From Capsicum annuum (taxonomy: Eukaryota > Streptophyta > Magnoliopsida > Solanales > Solanaceae), in assembly GCF_002878395.1 (NCBI RefSeq), contig NC_061115.1, forward strand, positions 57,631,940 to 57,695,939: a DNA stretch of 64,000 bases, given 5' to 3'. Shown piece by piece: positions 33,444-45,410 of this stretch; positions within the stretch are counted from its first letter, which is position 1, and every line of letters starts with the position of its first letter. Below the pieces are notes generated by a model that ran no database searches, was not told where the DNA came from, and saw nothing but the letters and a program-made list of their open reading frames with translations. Both the position numbers and the translations under genes were made by a program.

Positions 33444-36353
33444 ATAAAAACCCCAAAATGTGGCCCTTACAATTTTCTCAAGTCTTGAACTTTCTATTCA
33501 TCATACGACTCACACCATAAGTCATATGGTGTGGTGATGGGTCTAGGGACCCTAGTCGTATATTGGTCAGTGTATTGCTGGCCATGTTCTTTCCAACTTA
33601 TAAAAGACTCCATATGAGTCGTATGGTCATGTCACAAGAAGATTAGGGTCCAATGTATTTGTCCAGTGTCTAGCCCTTGATATTCTACCTTGGATACGAC
33701 TTAATGGTACTAGTTGTATGGTATTGTGATAAGTAGAGCAAGGAAGTAGTAAGTTGGAAAGAGTGTAATGTCCAATCTTCTAATCTTATGACAACTTGAA
33801 GGTACCACTCATGTGTTGTGGTGGTGAGTTGGAGGGACAACTCATACCCACCAGTGAGTTTTCCACCTCATATAAGTTAAGGGTATTTTGGATATTTTCT
33901 ATCCCATGCCCTTAAGACCCTACATCTTATAACACTTTTTGGTCATTCATTCCATACTTGAGAATATTAAAACACTCTCTAAACTATCACAAAATCCTCT
34001 CAATAAGAATGAAACACCATGGCTTTGGTCCCTTATAAAATTTTTTGAGTTAAGAATTCTGCAGATCATACGATTTGTGCATACTAGTTGTATGATGTGT
34101 TACAGTTAGGGTTCCTCCACTCGTATGAAAATTAGTATGTTTTGGTTGGGTTTTGTCTAAGGTACAAATGGACATCTTAGTAGAAATATGTTACAAGTAG
34201 TATGTTGCTAAATTGTATGATGCACTAAGCTTAGTCTAGAGGATTTTGCCTAGGGTACATGTTAGGGAGTACCAATTGTATTATTTGATACGGTTTGGTA
34301 TAAGAATTCATATGGTGGATAGTGTTGAGGTCTAAGTTAATGCCTAGGGTATGAGTAGTACCTACCACTCGTATGATAGGGTGCGGTTTAGGTAGGGTGT
34401 TCGTACCCCCCTGTGCACATATTTTTAGCTTTTAAGCTGAGGACATTTTGGACATTGGCCACCCCAAAACCCTTTAGTCCCCATGTCTTAAAACCTATTA
34501 TGTCCTCTTCTAACATACTTTAGAAGATTAAAAAACTTCAAAATCCTCTCTAAAATCTCTTAAGAAAATTGGGGATAATGTTCTTCAAAGGCATTCATCT
34601 AAAGGCTAAAGAGTCAAGTTACTTTCGTGAATCTTCTTGAATAAGGCATGATACTTCCCTCAGTGTTAGTTCATAAATATCATGTGCTTTAAAGTGCGAT
34701 TATGATTCTTAATGAAGACCAAAATTGAGGGTTTGGTTGCATATGGTTTAGTATTGATTAGTGTTGGTTTAACTTGTGTTTATAAATATTTTTGGTGATA
34801 GTTTTTACATGTGGGTGCTTGGTAATTGTGCTTTAACAAATGGGTCGTGGGTAACCCTAAACTTGATAGTTTTTGCTTTGGTTTTGGTTTTGGTAATGAT
34901 ATACCCTCAAAGTATTTGTGAAAATGCCTAAGCGAATAAACTACTCACTTGTTAAATGGTGTTTTGAACTAAGGCATTTTACTAATGAATATGAATGGTT
35001 GGTAAATGGATTTGTGAAGGTCTTATTGACCATACAATGATTTAATTGGTAACCTTAGTGGTTTAATTGGGTTAATGGGTTTGAGTCCCTAAATATTAAT
35101 TTGATTTATGTCATTGTTAGACAACGAGTTCAAGTAAATACCCTTTATTTCAACTAGTTTCTTGGCTAGACAATGGGTTTAAGTCCCACAGTCACAAGAA
35201 TTATTAGTTGATTGATAATGGTAATGGCATATGGTGTACTTGCAAATAGTGTTAGTATGATGATACTAACAAAGTGTCTTTGTTAAGTAATTGGTTAATA
35301 GTTGTATATGTTAATGAATGTTTTAAATTAAGCTTTAAAAGCGGGATATGTAACCGTACTATGAAAGTTAAGTTTGAATGACTAACACTAGAAACTGTAC
35401 TAGCCAGTATGGTTTTTGTATGATCAGGTGGTTCGAGTCCCCCAAATAAACATATGAAAGAGAGGTTCGAATCCCCCTTACTACATGTATGTGTGCTTAA
35501 GTAACCTTGATTATGATGGGATGTTCGAGTCCTTCATATAGTCATATACAATTATGGATATTCTCTGGTTTTGTATGGCTAGACATATTGGGGTCCTTCT
35601 AGCTAGGGGAGAGGTTGGCCCATATAGCCCATGGGTAACTTGGTCTATGACGATCATTCTACATGGCCCAAGTTAATGTTTTCAAGTTCATGCTAATCCT
35701 GTTCCCTATCCTAGCATGGTATATATTTATATGTATGTATTGCATTGGTTATATGCATTGGTGGATCAAATTTGAACTATTGGTATAATTTTATCCTTAT
35801 CCTTGAGTTACATGCTAGCACCCCAGCTGCTAAATGTCTTCGATGTTGTATCCCTATATTATACTACACCGTCTACTCAATGATTGGACTCGAGAATAGT
35901 TTGTGTTGACTTAAAGTGGTGATCTTCCATACTTTGGAAGGCTTCTTTTTTTCTTTGACTTTTCTTATATTTTTATTGGGTTAGACTTGGATATCAATTT
36001 TGGCTATGGTCGGGGGCATGTCCTGACCAAATATTCTTGGATTTCTTTTAGAGGCTTTGTATGGACGAACTGTGGACATGGGTAAGTTATGGTATGGATA
36101 TAGACTTGGTTATTATTTTTGTTTTGTCATGATTGTTGGTTGGGCATTAAATGAGTAGACTTGTTTGTGTTTGTCATGGTCTTGGACCTATTCCAAAGTC
36201 CTTGAGTTGCTAATTACCTTATCTTGTTTTATGGTCAGAATTTATCTGACGCTGAGTATATATTGGTTGGTTGGATTGGGTAGTAAGGTGATCTATAGTC
36301 CTTTTTGGGCTTGATATTCCAATTATGACAAGGCCCTAGTTTGGGTCATGTCA
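33444..36353 (+). repeat. Tekay-like LTR, complete copy
   Basis: Starts TAAAAACCCCAAAATG, a mutated TGTAATACCCC-type start, and ends GGGTCATGTCA. A degraded primer-site remnant (AAGATTAGTCTAGGGTTTC) follows. The promoter half appears twice: 33497-34040 and 34041-34580 share palindromes and words such as TTTTGGACATT/TTTTGGATATT and CATGTCTTAAAA/CATCTTATAACA. It contains five GGTTYGAGTCC-like motifs between 35077 and 35532. Confidence 0.7.
33497..33745 (+). promoter_or_regulatory. U3 array of AGTCGTATG palindromes (first block)
   Basis: CATACGACT 33502, AGTCATATGG 33520, AGTCGTAT 33554, GAGTCGTATGG 33616, ATACGACTT ~33695 and AGTTGTATGG 33713 occur as alternating direct and inverted copies. 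A similar, more decayed set lies at 34062-34385 (CATACGATT, AGTTGTATGATG, CTCGTATGA). TATA-like CATATAAG follows the first block at ~33870. Confidence 0.55.
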
Positions 36354-36364
36354 AAGATTAGTCT

Positions 36365-38004
36365 AGGGTTTCATCAAGGTAGTCATTTAGAGGCTTAAGA
36401 ATCAAAATCTCTCTGCGAATCTTCGTAACTCAGGCATGTGACTCTTCCTTCATTGTTAGTTCACAAAATCACATATTTTAACCATTTTTCAAGAATCATT
36501 AATGATGGTTTTGAAGACCAAGGTTGAGGGTTTGAATGCATAATGTTCAGTATTGTTTTTTCATGGTTTAAATTATGATTATACTTATTTTGATAATGGT
36601 CTTGCACATGTCAGTTCTTAGGAATTGTGATTTAAACTAAAGGGTCATGGTTAAGCCTAATATAATGGTTTTTGGCTTGAATAATGGTTTGATAATTGTA
36701 TGCACTCAACTTATTTGTGAAATTGCCTATGAGAATGATCTTGTAACATGTTGAATTCTGTTTTGAACTAAGGCATTGGCCTAATTTTGTATGTGGCTGG
36801 TAAATGGTATTCTGAAAGCCTTGTTCATGATAAAGATGTTTGAATTGCTAAATGGGTTCTAGTCCCTAAATGTTGAACTGAATTGATGTCTTGTTTTAGA
36901 CAATGGGTTTGAGTACCAAGTTTATTAATAATGGTTATGGCATGTTGTATGCTTGCAAGTGGGGTTGGTATGATAATAACAATGAGATACCTTTGGTAAG
37001 TAATTGGATTAAGAGTTGTGTATGTGTAATGAATGTTTTAATTGGGCTTTAATGCGGGATGTGTAGCCAGGCCATGAAAGTAGAGTGCAAAAGAATAACA
37101 CTAAAAACTGTGCTAGCCGGTGTGGGTGTCTATTTGAACGGGAGGATCGAGTCCTCTGAATAAAAATATGAAAGTGAGGTTTGAGACCCCCATATTGTAT
37201 ACATTGGTCCTTAAGTCACCTAGATTATGCTGGGAGGTTTGAGTCCCCCATAAAGGCATAAACTAATATGGATATTCTCTGGTTCATGTGGCTACACAAG
37301 ATGAGGCCCTTCGATCTAAGGTATATCTGGGCCTATATAGCCCTTGGGTGCCTTGTTATATGATAGTTATGCTACACAACATAGGTTAAGGTTTTTAAAT
37401 GTATGCTAAACCTTATTCCCTATCTCGGAATGATATATATATATGAATGTATGTTATTGCATATGGTTATTTGGCTTGGTTTTGAATGATCGAATTATTT
37501 TATTCCTCTACCCCTGAGTTACATGCTAGCGTTGTATCCCACATGATGTACGTGCTAAAACTTTTTCTACCTTTTTTTGTGCAGTGATCAGGTGTTCGAG
37601 TAGTTCGTGACTGGACATTGAAATGGTGATCTTCTGTACTCCGAAAGGATTCATATCATGGTCTTTATATTCTATGACTCAAACTTTGTTTTGTCTATTG
37701 TCGGAGGCATGTCCCAACAGTTTATTGACTTTGGATTTATAAAGGATTTATTGGATTATTGTGGACTTGGGTGTGTTGTTTTTGTGGATTAGCTCGGTGA
37801 TGGATGGTTGTCTACTTATCAGTGATTGGCTTAGACATTACATGAATAAATGCTAGTCTTAGTTTACACTATCTTGTTATATATTCAGAATTCATCCAAC
37901 ACTTGAGGTTGTTGAGTTGACTAGGTTAGGTGAAGGGTCTAATCTCTGGTTCACTTAGGACTTGAGATTCCCATAATAGATAGGCCTTGGTTTAAGTTAT
38001 GACA
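36365..38004 (+). repeat. Partial second copy of the Tekay-like LTR
   Basis: Aligns with about 34580-36353 (shared GTGTTAGTTCA, GGTTTGAATGCAT, CTAGCCGGTGTGG, CAAGTCACC-like words) and ends AGTTATGACA just before the primer site. It lacks the ~1.1-kb promoter half. Confidence 0.75.
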
Positions 38005-38008
38005 AAGT

Positions 38009-38022
38009 TTGTATCAGAGCCT
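38009..38022 (+). other. Met-tRNA primer binding site
   Basis: TTGTATCAGAGCCT, one change from TGGTATCAGAGCC, four bases after the LTR end at 38004. Confidence 0.75.
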
Positions 38023-38216
38023 AGGTTCATTGTTAATTGGATATCACAATGTCGTGTCAAGTAGATTCTCTTTAAAGGGTATGTAGCATGCCACACTTAT
38101 AAGAGAGAGGCTACAAGACATTAATGAATGTTTTCCTTTATTTTTGTAATACTTTGAGCTATAGAGTCTAAGGTCTTAGATTCCTTTAATTCTAGTCTTC
38201 TCAATTTTTCAGATCA

Positions 38217-39480
38217 TGCCTCCCTGATGATCTGAAGCTGATTGAGACTCCTCTGTTTCACTTAGTAACACCATTGATAGTACATGCCCTTCTTATTGGG
38301 TTCAGACCTAATTTAGGGGTCCAGTTCTTGATTTCCCTCTGGGAGTTCCACCAGTTCCCTCTAGCGTCCTTGATCTCCTCAGGCAGATACGGGGAATTCT
38401 AAGTTTTGTTATTCTATTCATATGTTGGCTCAATTTTTACCTTCTTAATCTGAGCGTGGTGAATCTGTTACTCTATTTTTTGAGGCCACAAAGGTTGGTC
38501 AATTCATGAGGTTGAGTCCTCCTACTTTTATTTATGTTAAGATTGGGAAGGATTGTCAAGATTTTATTGATGAGATGGAGAAATCTTCTTGATTATGCAT
38601 GCATGAGATGTTGAATGTGTAGAGTTTTCTTCCTACCAATTGTAGAATATGAGTTAGTAGTGATACGAAGAGTGGGAGCAATCTAAGGGATGTAATGCTG
38701 ATTTTGCATTATGGGATAACTTTTCTAGTGCTTTTTTGGACAACTTTTTTCCTCAGGAGTTGATGAAGGAAAAAATGGAGGAATTTGTTAACTTGAAACA
38801 AGCGAAGATGATGGTCAAAGAGTATGCCATGAATTTTCATTTATTGTCTAGGTATGCTCCTAAGTAGGTTTCTAGCATGAGAGCTAAGATGTGTAAGTTC
38901 ACTTCGTGGTTGTCCTGAGACTTGATTTTTGAGAGTAAGTCTACCTTGTTGAAAAAAGACATAGATATTTATAGATTGGTTGTGTATATGTAGCAGGTTG
39001 AGGAAGAAAGGCTGAGATTGGTGAGAGGCCGAGTAATAAATTTAGGTTTTCTGATCAAGGTGGAACTAGCAGCAGGGTGGTAGAGATGGGAGAAAGTTGC
39101 ATAAGAAGAAGTGGGAGATTTTTGGTTCTTTCTCTACGGATAGTACTCCTTACCCAAAGCCATCGGGTGATCGTTTCTCTCAGCATAGTGGAGGGTATCT
39201 AGCACAGGGTGCCCAATCTTAGGCTGGTGGGGCTCAGTTTGCTCCATCATATCCTCCTTGTAGATTTTGTGGTCAGCTGTATTGTGGCCAGTGTGTGAAG
39301 GGGAGAAATTAATGTTTTAATTATGGTTAGATTGTCCATATGTAGTGTGATTAACCTTCTAGGGTTGCTTTTGGGGCCTATAACATTCATGTTTCTTCTT
39401 AATCAGCTCCTTCACCAAAGGGTGTTTCTTTTTCTTTTGGTAATGGTGCTAGCCGAAATCGCTTATATGTTGTTGCTTCT
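38217..39480 (+). pseudogene. gag of the Tekay-like element
   Basis: Starts ATGCCTCCCTGATGA at 38217 (two stops follow at once). Later words PSGDRFSQHSGGYLAQGAQS, GGAQFAPSYPPCRFCGQLY and a decayed zinc knuckle CFNYG with IVHM near 39311. The RFCGQLYCGQC sequence is the usual pre-knuckle cysteine cluster. Many stops and shifts. Confidence 0.75.
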
Positions 39481-39950
39481 TGTCAAGACTCCATGTCATC
39501 CCCTGATACCATTATTGGTTTATTGAAACTCTCTTCCCGTGATTTGTACTATTTACTTAATTTGGGGTTTACTCTTTCTTATGTGAAAACATTCGTGGCT
39601 GTGAAGTTTGGTATTAGTCCCGAATATATTGCAGACTCTTTTTCTATGTCTACCCCAATGGGTGACTCTGTGGTTTCTAAAAGAGTCTATAATGCTTGTG
39701 TGGTATTTGTTGGTGGTCGATAGACTTTGGTGGATCTGTTTGAATTAGACATGGTTAATTTCAATGTCATATTAGGGATGGATTGGCTGCAGTCGTGCTA
39801 TTCTTCTTTAGGCTTTCAAACTCGTAAGGCCATCCTTAAATTTCAATATGAGTTGGTAATTGAGTGAGAGGGTGGTTACCTAGCTCCGAAAGAGAGGTTA
39901 GTATCATATATTAGAGCTCAGAGATTGATCTCCAAGGGATGTCTCTATCA
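39481..39950 (+). pseudogene. Protease of the Tekay-like element (catalytic Asp lost)
   Basis: Reads SRDLYYLLNLGFTLSYVKTF then AVKFGISPEYIADSFSMSTP, VYNACVVFVGGR, DLFELDMVNFNVILGMDWL and HLV. The catalytic Asp of the D-x-G motif is Asn: codon AAT at 39559-39561. The flanking protease fold, including the conserved VILGMDWL, is well kept, with one TAG at 39721. Confidence 0.85.
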
Positions 39951-40233
39951 TCTGGTATAAGTTAAAGATTCTAACTCGGAGGGTCCTTCTTTTCTTTCTG
40001 TCCCGGTGGTGAATGAATTTCCTGAGGTTCCTCCTGACAACCTTCCTAGTGTTTTTCCTGATAGGGAGATTAATTTTGGTATTGATGTTAATCCGAACAC
40101 TCATCCTATTTCTATTCCCTCATATAGAATGGCTCCGAATCAGTTAAAGGAGCTCAAGGAGAAATTAATGGATCTTTTAGACAAGGATTTCATCTGTCCT
40201 AGTGTGTCTCTGTGGGGTGTACCAGTGTTATTC
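39951..40233 (+). pseudogene. Reverse transcriptase, first part
   Basis: VVNEFPEVPPDNLPSVFPD, REINFGIDVNPNTHPISIPS, YRMAPNQLKELKEKLMDLLD, KDFICPSVSLWGVPVLF. Clean frame 40006-40233, ending exactly where the solo LTR starts after TATTC. It continues at 43505 as VRKNHVFLRIHIDYRQLNKV. Confidence 0.88.
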
Positions 40234-43200
40234 TGTAATACCCCAAAAAATCCAAACCAATATTAACGCCACGTTTCAAGCTTATGCAAATTACATCATG
40301 GTTATTTTATAGTTTTATGAGAAAGTTAGATGTATATTAATTCTTCAAATAACTCCCAGCTATCAAACGAATCAAAACATTCCTTACCGATTGAATTCTT
40401 GGGAAGGATATTGCTATAGTCAACTTCGAATGAGAATATCTCTCGTTATACTATGAATTTTTGAGCTCATTACATACTAAAAGATATATAATTGAATTAT
40501 CTTTCTAACGATGCCAATTTCTCCTAAATTTGATATCGGATCAAGGAGCTATGCCCATTTTACTCCAGCATGTCAGGTTGGGAAACTAAGTGACGACATT
40601 CGTGATAAGCTGTCACAAGCGTGACGACTTATCACCAATGTCGTCAGCACTGTGCAGATTTCTAATCCCAGTGATGATATTTTGTGACAATTCATCACGC
40701 CCGTGAGACTTATCACCAATGCGTCAACCTTAACCAGAAAATTAAGATTTCACCCTTTTGTGACGACATTTCGTGACGACTTACCACCAGCTTGACAACT
40801 TGTGACAAATGTCATCAGCTATTTTTTTCAGCAATTGAGGGATATTTTTGCAAGGGTATTTTGGTCTTTTCCTTCATTTCCCATGACTTATAACCCTCAA
40901 GAAGCATATTTTCTTTCATTCTCTTTAGTTAAACATCTCAAAAAGCTCTCTCATACTCTCTCAACCACAATATTAGGGTTTTCTTTCGAGATCATCTCCT
41001 CAAGAACAAGAACATTCTCTCCCTAAGGAGTTAAACCCTAGTCAAGAAAAATCAAGAACAAGCCTAAGGATTTCTTCAAGAACCTTCAAAAAACATTAGC
41101 TCTCTTTCAAGATCAAGCTTTAAGGTATGCATAGTGTTTATCCATGGGTCCCTTTCATCCATGGAGCTCAAGAATCATGTTTTAAATTATAAATTGTGAT
41201 TTTCTTGTTGTGTTATGACTATATTAATGTTGATGATTGTTGTTTGGATTCAAGGTTGTATATTGATATGTTTTTCATGAAGCATGTGAGTAGGTTAGTT
41301 GAAACCTATGAATTTTTGATGGATTAAGATTGTTAAATTGATAAGTACACCTATACCCAAATTTTTCATGTAAGGTGTTTGATAAAATGCCAAGAATGAT
41401 AGAATCCATGTTTTTATGACTTAATAGTGCTTAAATGACAAGCCCATGTTCTATTCTTGATGATTCATCATGAACTCCATGTTATTGTTGTGTGTTATTG
41501 TTGTGATATGGAATTAGCATGATATTGAAACAATGCAAGTATATACATGTTGTGCACATCCCGTTCCATGTATAAGATGTTGAGAACCAAGTGTAATATG
41601 AAATCCCTTACGTATGATATTGTGAATTGTGGACTCTATTCTTCTGATATACTCAGTCATGTGTGTTAGATTCCTTCCATCGAGTCCTAGTGGTACTTAT
41701 ACCCAAAATAATATAGTTGGGCGCCTAGTGTCATGTCATGTTATCACGATACTCTCAGTCAAGCCATGGTCTATAGAATTCAGTTACTCATGTGACTCAG
41801 GAAAACTCAGAAATCTCAGTAGTCTTAGTAGTTCAGTAACCTCAGTACTCAGTAATCTCAGTGATCTCAGTAACAACAGTATCCCTAGCAATTTCTGTAA
41901 TTTTAGTACTCTCAGTTAGTCCTCAGAACTCAGAATGTTCCTTCAGTCAAGGGAACTCAGTAAACTTAGTTTAGCTCCACTAAACAATACCACTAGTATC
42001 AGTTCAGTTAATCAGTATCAGTTATGCTAATCAGTTTAGTTAAGTTATTCAGTTTAGCTCAGTTATCCAGTTAAGTGTCTTTCAGATGTGAGTAAGATTC
42101 AGTACCGAGTGAGCCTAGGGATGGGGATTCACCCGCTAAAAATAATGAAGATCCTTAGAAGCAATCCCTAAGTTCCAGAACTATGTAGCCAACATAGGTA
42201 CAAGATGTTACCCGTTAGATAGGACTGGCATACTCAAGGGTCACCCATTAGCACATTTATATGTATAGGAATGATCCCATGAGTCACCCGCTAGATTAGG
42301 ACTGACTACACAATAGTTGTCTTTATTGGTGGCGCGGTACTGACATCTTTCTAGTCAGGGTAGATATTAGACCCCAGTCAGCTTAGGATGGGGCATGTCG
42401 GTTAGATGAATACATCCGACAGTTTCAATTACAGATTTAGGACTGTCAGATACAGTCAACTCAATTCAGTAGTACAAATTCAGTACTGTTAGAGACAATC
42501 AATCCTTATCATTATTAATAGACTTCAAGATCACCCATTAGATAGGACTGATCTCAAATATAGTTAATCAGTATTAGAATTATCAGATTTAAAGATCACC
42601 CGCTTGATAGGACTGATCTCAAATTCAGTTACTCCATATAGAACAAAACTCAGATAGTTCCGTCAAACTCAGACTGTTAAATATAGTTGCTCAGTATCAG
42701 TTACATTGGTATTTTCAATCATCATAGTTATATTGGTTATGTCAATTGTCATAGCTTATGTTATCAGTATTCAATTTCAGGACTATTAGACATAGTCAAT
42801 CAGATCAGTTCTTCATAATTCAAACTATCAAAAATAGGCATTCATCTATTCAGTATCTCAGTATCGATAAAGTCATGTCATCAGTATTTAGACTCAGTAG
42901 TTAGTAACACCACAAGTTCAGTTATAGTTGCTTATACATGTATGTATTCTGACATTCATATTAGTCAGCATTGTTAATGCATATAACTCTTTGCATTTAG
43001 CCTACCTTGCTCGTATACTCAGTATATTCAAACGTACTGACGTATTTGCGCTATGGTGCTTTCTCTTATGTTACACCATAGTTTTAGAGGCACGTGTTCC
43101 AGATCAACAGTAGCATTCCAGTCATAGAGTTGTAGTGAGTCCTCATCCATTCGAGGACGATATTATTTTATTTCATTTATTATTTTAGTTAAGTTTTGCT

Positions 43201-43504
43201 AAATGGGGTTAGTTGGAGACATATTCCTTCAACTCCATACTCAGACAGTATTTAGAGGTTTCAGATTTAGTTCAGATTTGATTCAGACTTCAGTTATTTT
43301 TGGGTATTTTCCACCCATATGGATATTACATTTGTTAGATATTATATTCAGTTTAACCTTATGGCCTATCATTCATGTTTTTTCTGTATTATTACATCAT
43401 ATATTGCAGTGTACAGGTACAAATACCAGTCATAAGTTAGCTTGTGGTCCTTCGGGGTCATAAGCACTATATAATATTCTGGTTTAGAAAATTAGGGTGT
43501 TAGA
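40234..43504 (+). mobile_element. Solo LTR, Tekay-like, with 5-bp target duplication
   Basis: Starts TGTAATACCCC and ends GGGTGTTAGA (family end TTACA). It is flanked on both sides by TATTC (40229-40233 and 43505-43509). Removing it and one TATTC restores the RT frame. Inside: palindrome array 40591-40818, TATA-like CTTATAACC 40887-40895, a CTCAGTAA-rich tract 41800-41950 and about six CACCC-GTTAGATAGGACTG-like units (42125-42625). It arose by recombination between the two LTRs of one element (established mechanism). Confidence 0.9.
40591..40818 (+). promoter_or_regulatory. U3 array of TGACGACATTCGTGATAAG hairpins
   Basis: Three units of about 57 bp (40591-40647, 40672-40727, 40761-40818). 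In the first, the arm at 40591-40609 and the arm at 40628-40646 are inverted repeats with 18 of 19 bases complementary. Inner TGTCA...TGACG adds to the stem. The second and third units are degenerate. The array ends about 70 bp before a TATA-like site. The first arm also occurs in the element at 49401-59126. Confidence 0.7.
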
Positions 43505-44205
43505 TATTCGTGCGTAAGAATCATGTTTTCCTTAGGATTCATATTGATTACCGACAGCTGAATAAGGTGACGATAAAGAATAAATACCTCTTTCCAGGAT
43601 ATATGATTTGTTTTATCAGCTCTGGGTGCTAAGTTCTTCTTTTAGATCAATCTTAGATTCAGGTATCATCAGTTAAAGATTAGGGAGGTAGATATCCCTA
43701 AGACATCTTTCCATACCCAATATGGATATTTTGAGTTCTTGATTATGTCTTTTGGGTTAATTAATGCCGTGACGATATTTATGGATTTGATGAATTTGGT
43801 ATTCCATCAATTTCTTAATCTATTTGTGATTGTCTTCATTAACGACATTTTGGTATACTCTAAGAGTAAGGAGGATCATGCCGATCACCTCTGCATTGTG
43901 TTGCATACCTTGAAAGATTAGCAATGGTATGCTAAGTTCTCTTAATGTGAATTCTTGTTGAACACTGTTATATTTTTAGGTCATGTTATATCTAGTGAGG
44001 GGATCATGGTGGATCCTCAAAAGGTTGTTATGGTTAAGACGTGGCCTAGACCCATTACTCCAACCGATATTCAGAGCTTCTTGGGTTTAGTCGGTTATTA
44101 TAGAAGGTTCATGGAAAGGTTTTCTTCTATTGCTGCTCTATTGACCAAGTTGACTCAGAAGAAGGTATAGTTCTTGTGGTCTGATGCTTGTCAGGGCAGT
44201 TTTGA
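43505..44205 (+). pseudogene. Reverse transcriptase, second part
   Basis: After the solo LTR: IHIDYRQLNKVTIKNKY, then a frame change, PKTSFHTQYGYFEFLIMSFG, INAVTIFMDLMNLVFHQFL, FVIVFINDILVYSKSKEDHA, FLGHVISSEGIMVDPQKV and SFLGLVGYYRRFMERFSSIA. The catalytic YxDD equivalent reads FINDIL: AAC at 43841-43843 replaces the first Asp. Stops at the end of KDQQ-like and KFSQ-like segments are C-to-T type. Confidence 0.88.
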
Positions 44206-44530
44206 GAAGTTATAAGATAAGTTTACTTTTGTGTTTCGTCATCTATTGTGATGCATCCTAGGTTGGTTTGGGTTGTGTTTTGACGAAGCATGGCAAGGTG
44301 GTTTGTTATACCTCTAGGCAGTTGAAGGTTCATGAGAAGAATTATTCAACTCATGACCTGAAGCTTTTATTTGTGGAGTTTGCATTGAAAATTTTATGTC
44401 ATTATCTGTATGCGGTCCATGTTGGCATCTTTTCTGATCATAAGATCCCGAAGTATCCGTTCACTTAGAAAAGGCTTAATCTCAGGCAGAGGAGTTGGCT
44501 TGAGTTGCTGAAAGACTACAATATGTGTCT
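44206..44530 (+). pseudogene. RNase H of the Tekay-like element
   Basis: [59 protein letters not shown] then NLRQRSWLELLKDYNM. The first Asp region is shifted out of frame near 44250. The expected Glu in THDLEL reads Lys (DLKL), a further G-to-A-type change. Confidence 0.82.
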
Positions 44531-45410
44531 TCACTACCATCCGTGTAAATCTAATATAGTTGTTGATGGTCTTGTAGGTTATCCATGGGGAGTCTCACTC
44601 ATGTGGATGAGGATAAGTGAGAATTGGTGAAGGATATTCATTGTTTGGATAACCTTGGAGTTCATCTATTGGACTATAAGGATGGCAGTGTATTTTTTCA
44701 ATAGGTGGAACAATTATCACTTAGTTTGAAAATAAAGGATAAATAGGTATTAGACCCTCTCTTTTTGAAGATCAAGGATCAAGTGGGTAAGAAGAAGGCA
44801 ATGTCCTTACAGATCAGTGGTGATGGTATCTTGAGGTACCAAAGAAGGTTGTGTATTCCCGATATTGATGGATTGCGAGGTTAAATTTTAGCCGTGGCCC
44901 ATGAATTGTAGTATACGATTCATGCCTATTAAATAAAGATTTATCATGATCTCAAGGATATGTATAGGTGGAATAATATAAAGTGAGATATAGCTAACTT
45001 TATCGCTAAGTGTATGGTGTGTCAGTAGTAAAAATGGATCACATTAGGCCCGGTGGGTTACTTTAAGAAATTGAACTACCGATATGGAAATGGGAGGTAA
45101 CTAATATGGATTTCATTATCGTCCTTTCGCAGTTATGGAATCAGTGTGACTCCAATTTGGTCATTGTGGACAGGATGATTAAATCATCTCATTTCTTACC
45201 AATGAGGACTATGCAATGTTTTTTCTTCAGGAAGTGGTAAAGTTGCATGATGCGCCTGTCTCAATCATTTTGGATAGTGGTACTCAGTTTTCATTGCATT
45301 TCTAGTGCTCATTTCAGTGTGGTTTGGGGACCAAAGTGATCCTTAGTACCGCCTTTCATCCACAGCCGGATGGCAAGCAGAAAGAACTATACAGACTTTG
45401 GAAGATATTT
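44531..45410 (+). pseudogene. Integrase of the Tekay-like element, truncated
   Basis: Residual zinc-binding region (IYHDLKDMYRWNNIK, IANFIAKCMVCQ near 44935-45030). Then frame-broken core words: LIVDRMIKSSHFLP-like 45160-45205, SIILDSGTQFSLHF-like at 45262-45305 and FHPQPDG at 45355-45372. Sequence after ERTIQTLEDI (~45410) becomes Athila-like. Catalytic residues cannot all be placed because of shifts. Confidence 0.7.

Larger units (their letters stand above)
33444..45410 (+). mobile_element. Tekay-like Ty3 element with rearranged 5' LTR
   Basis: Full-length LTR copy 33444-36353, partial second LTR 36365-38004, primer site 38009-38022, gag, protease, RT (split by a solo LTR at 40234-43504), RNase H and most of integrase. 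It ends at ~45410 inside integrase, where Athila-like sequence takes over. Inserted into the RT of the previous element. Confidence 0.8.

Noticed and set aside
35430..35474. Possible tRNA gene from GGTTCGAATCC
   Set aside because: No acceptor, D-arm or anticodon stem can be folded around it, and the word repeats several times in the same LTR; kept only as a finding about B-box-like words.
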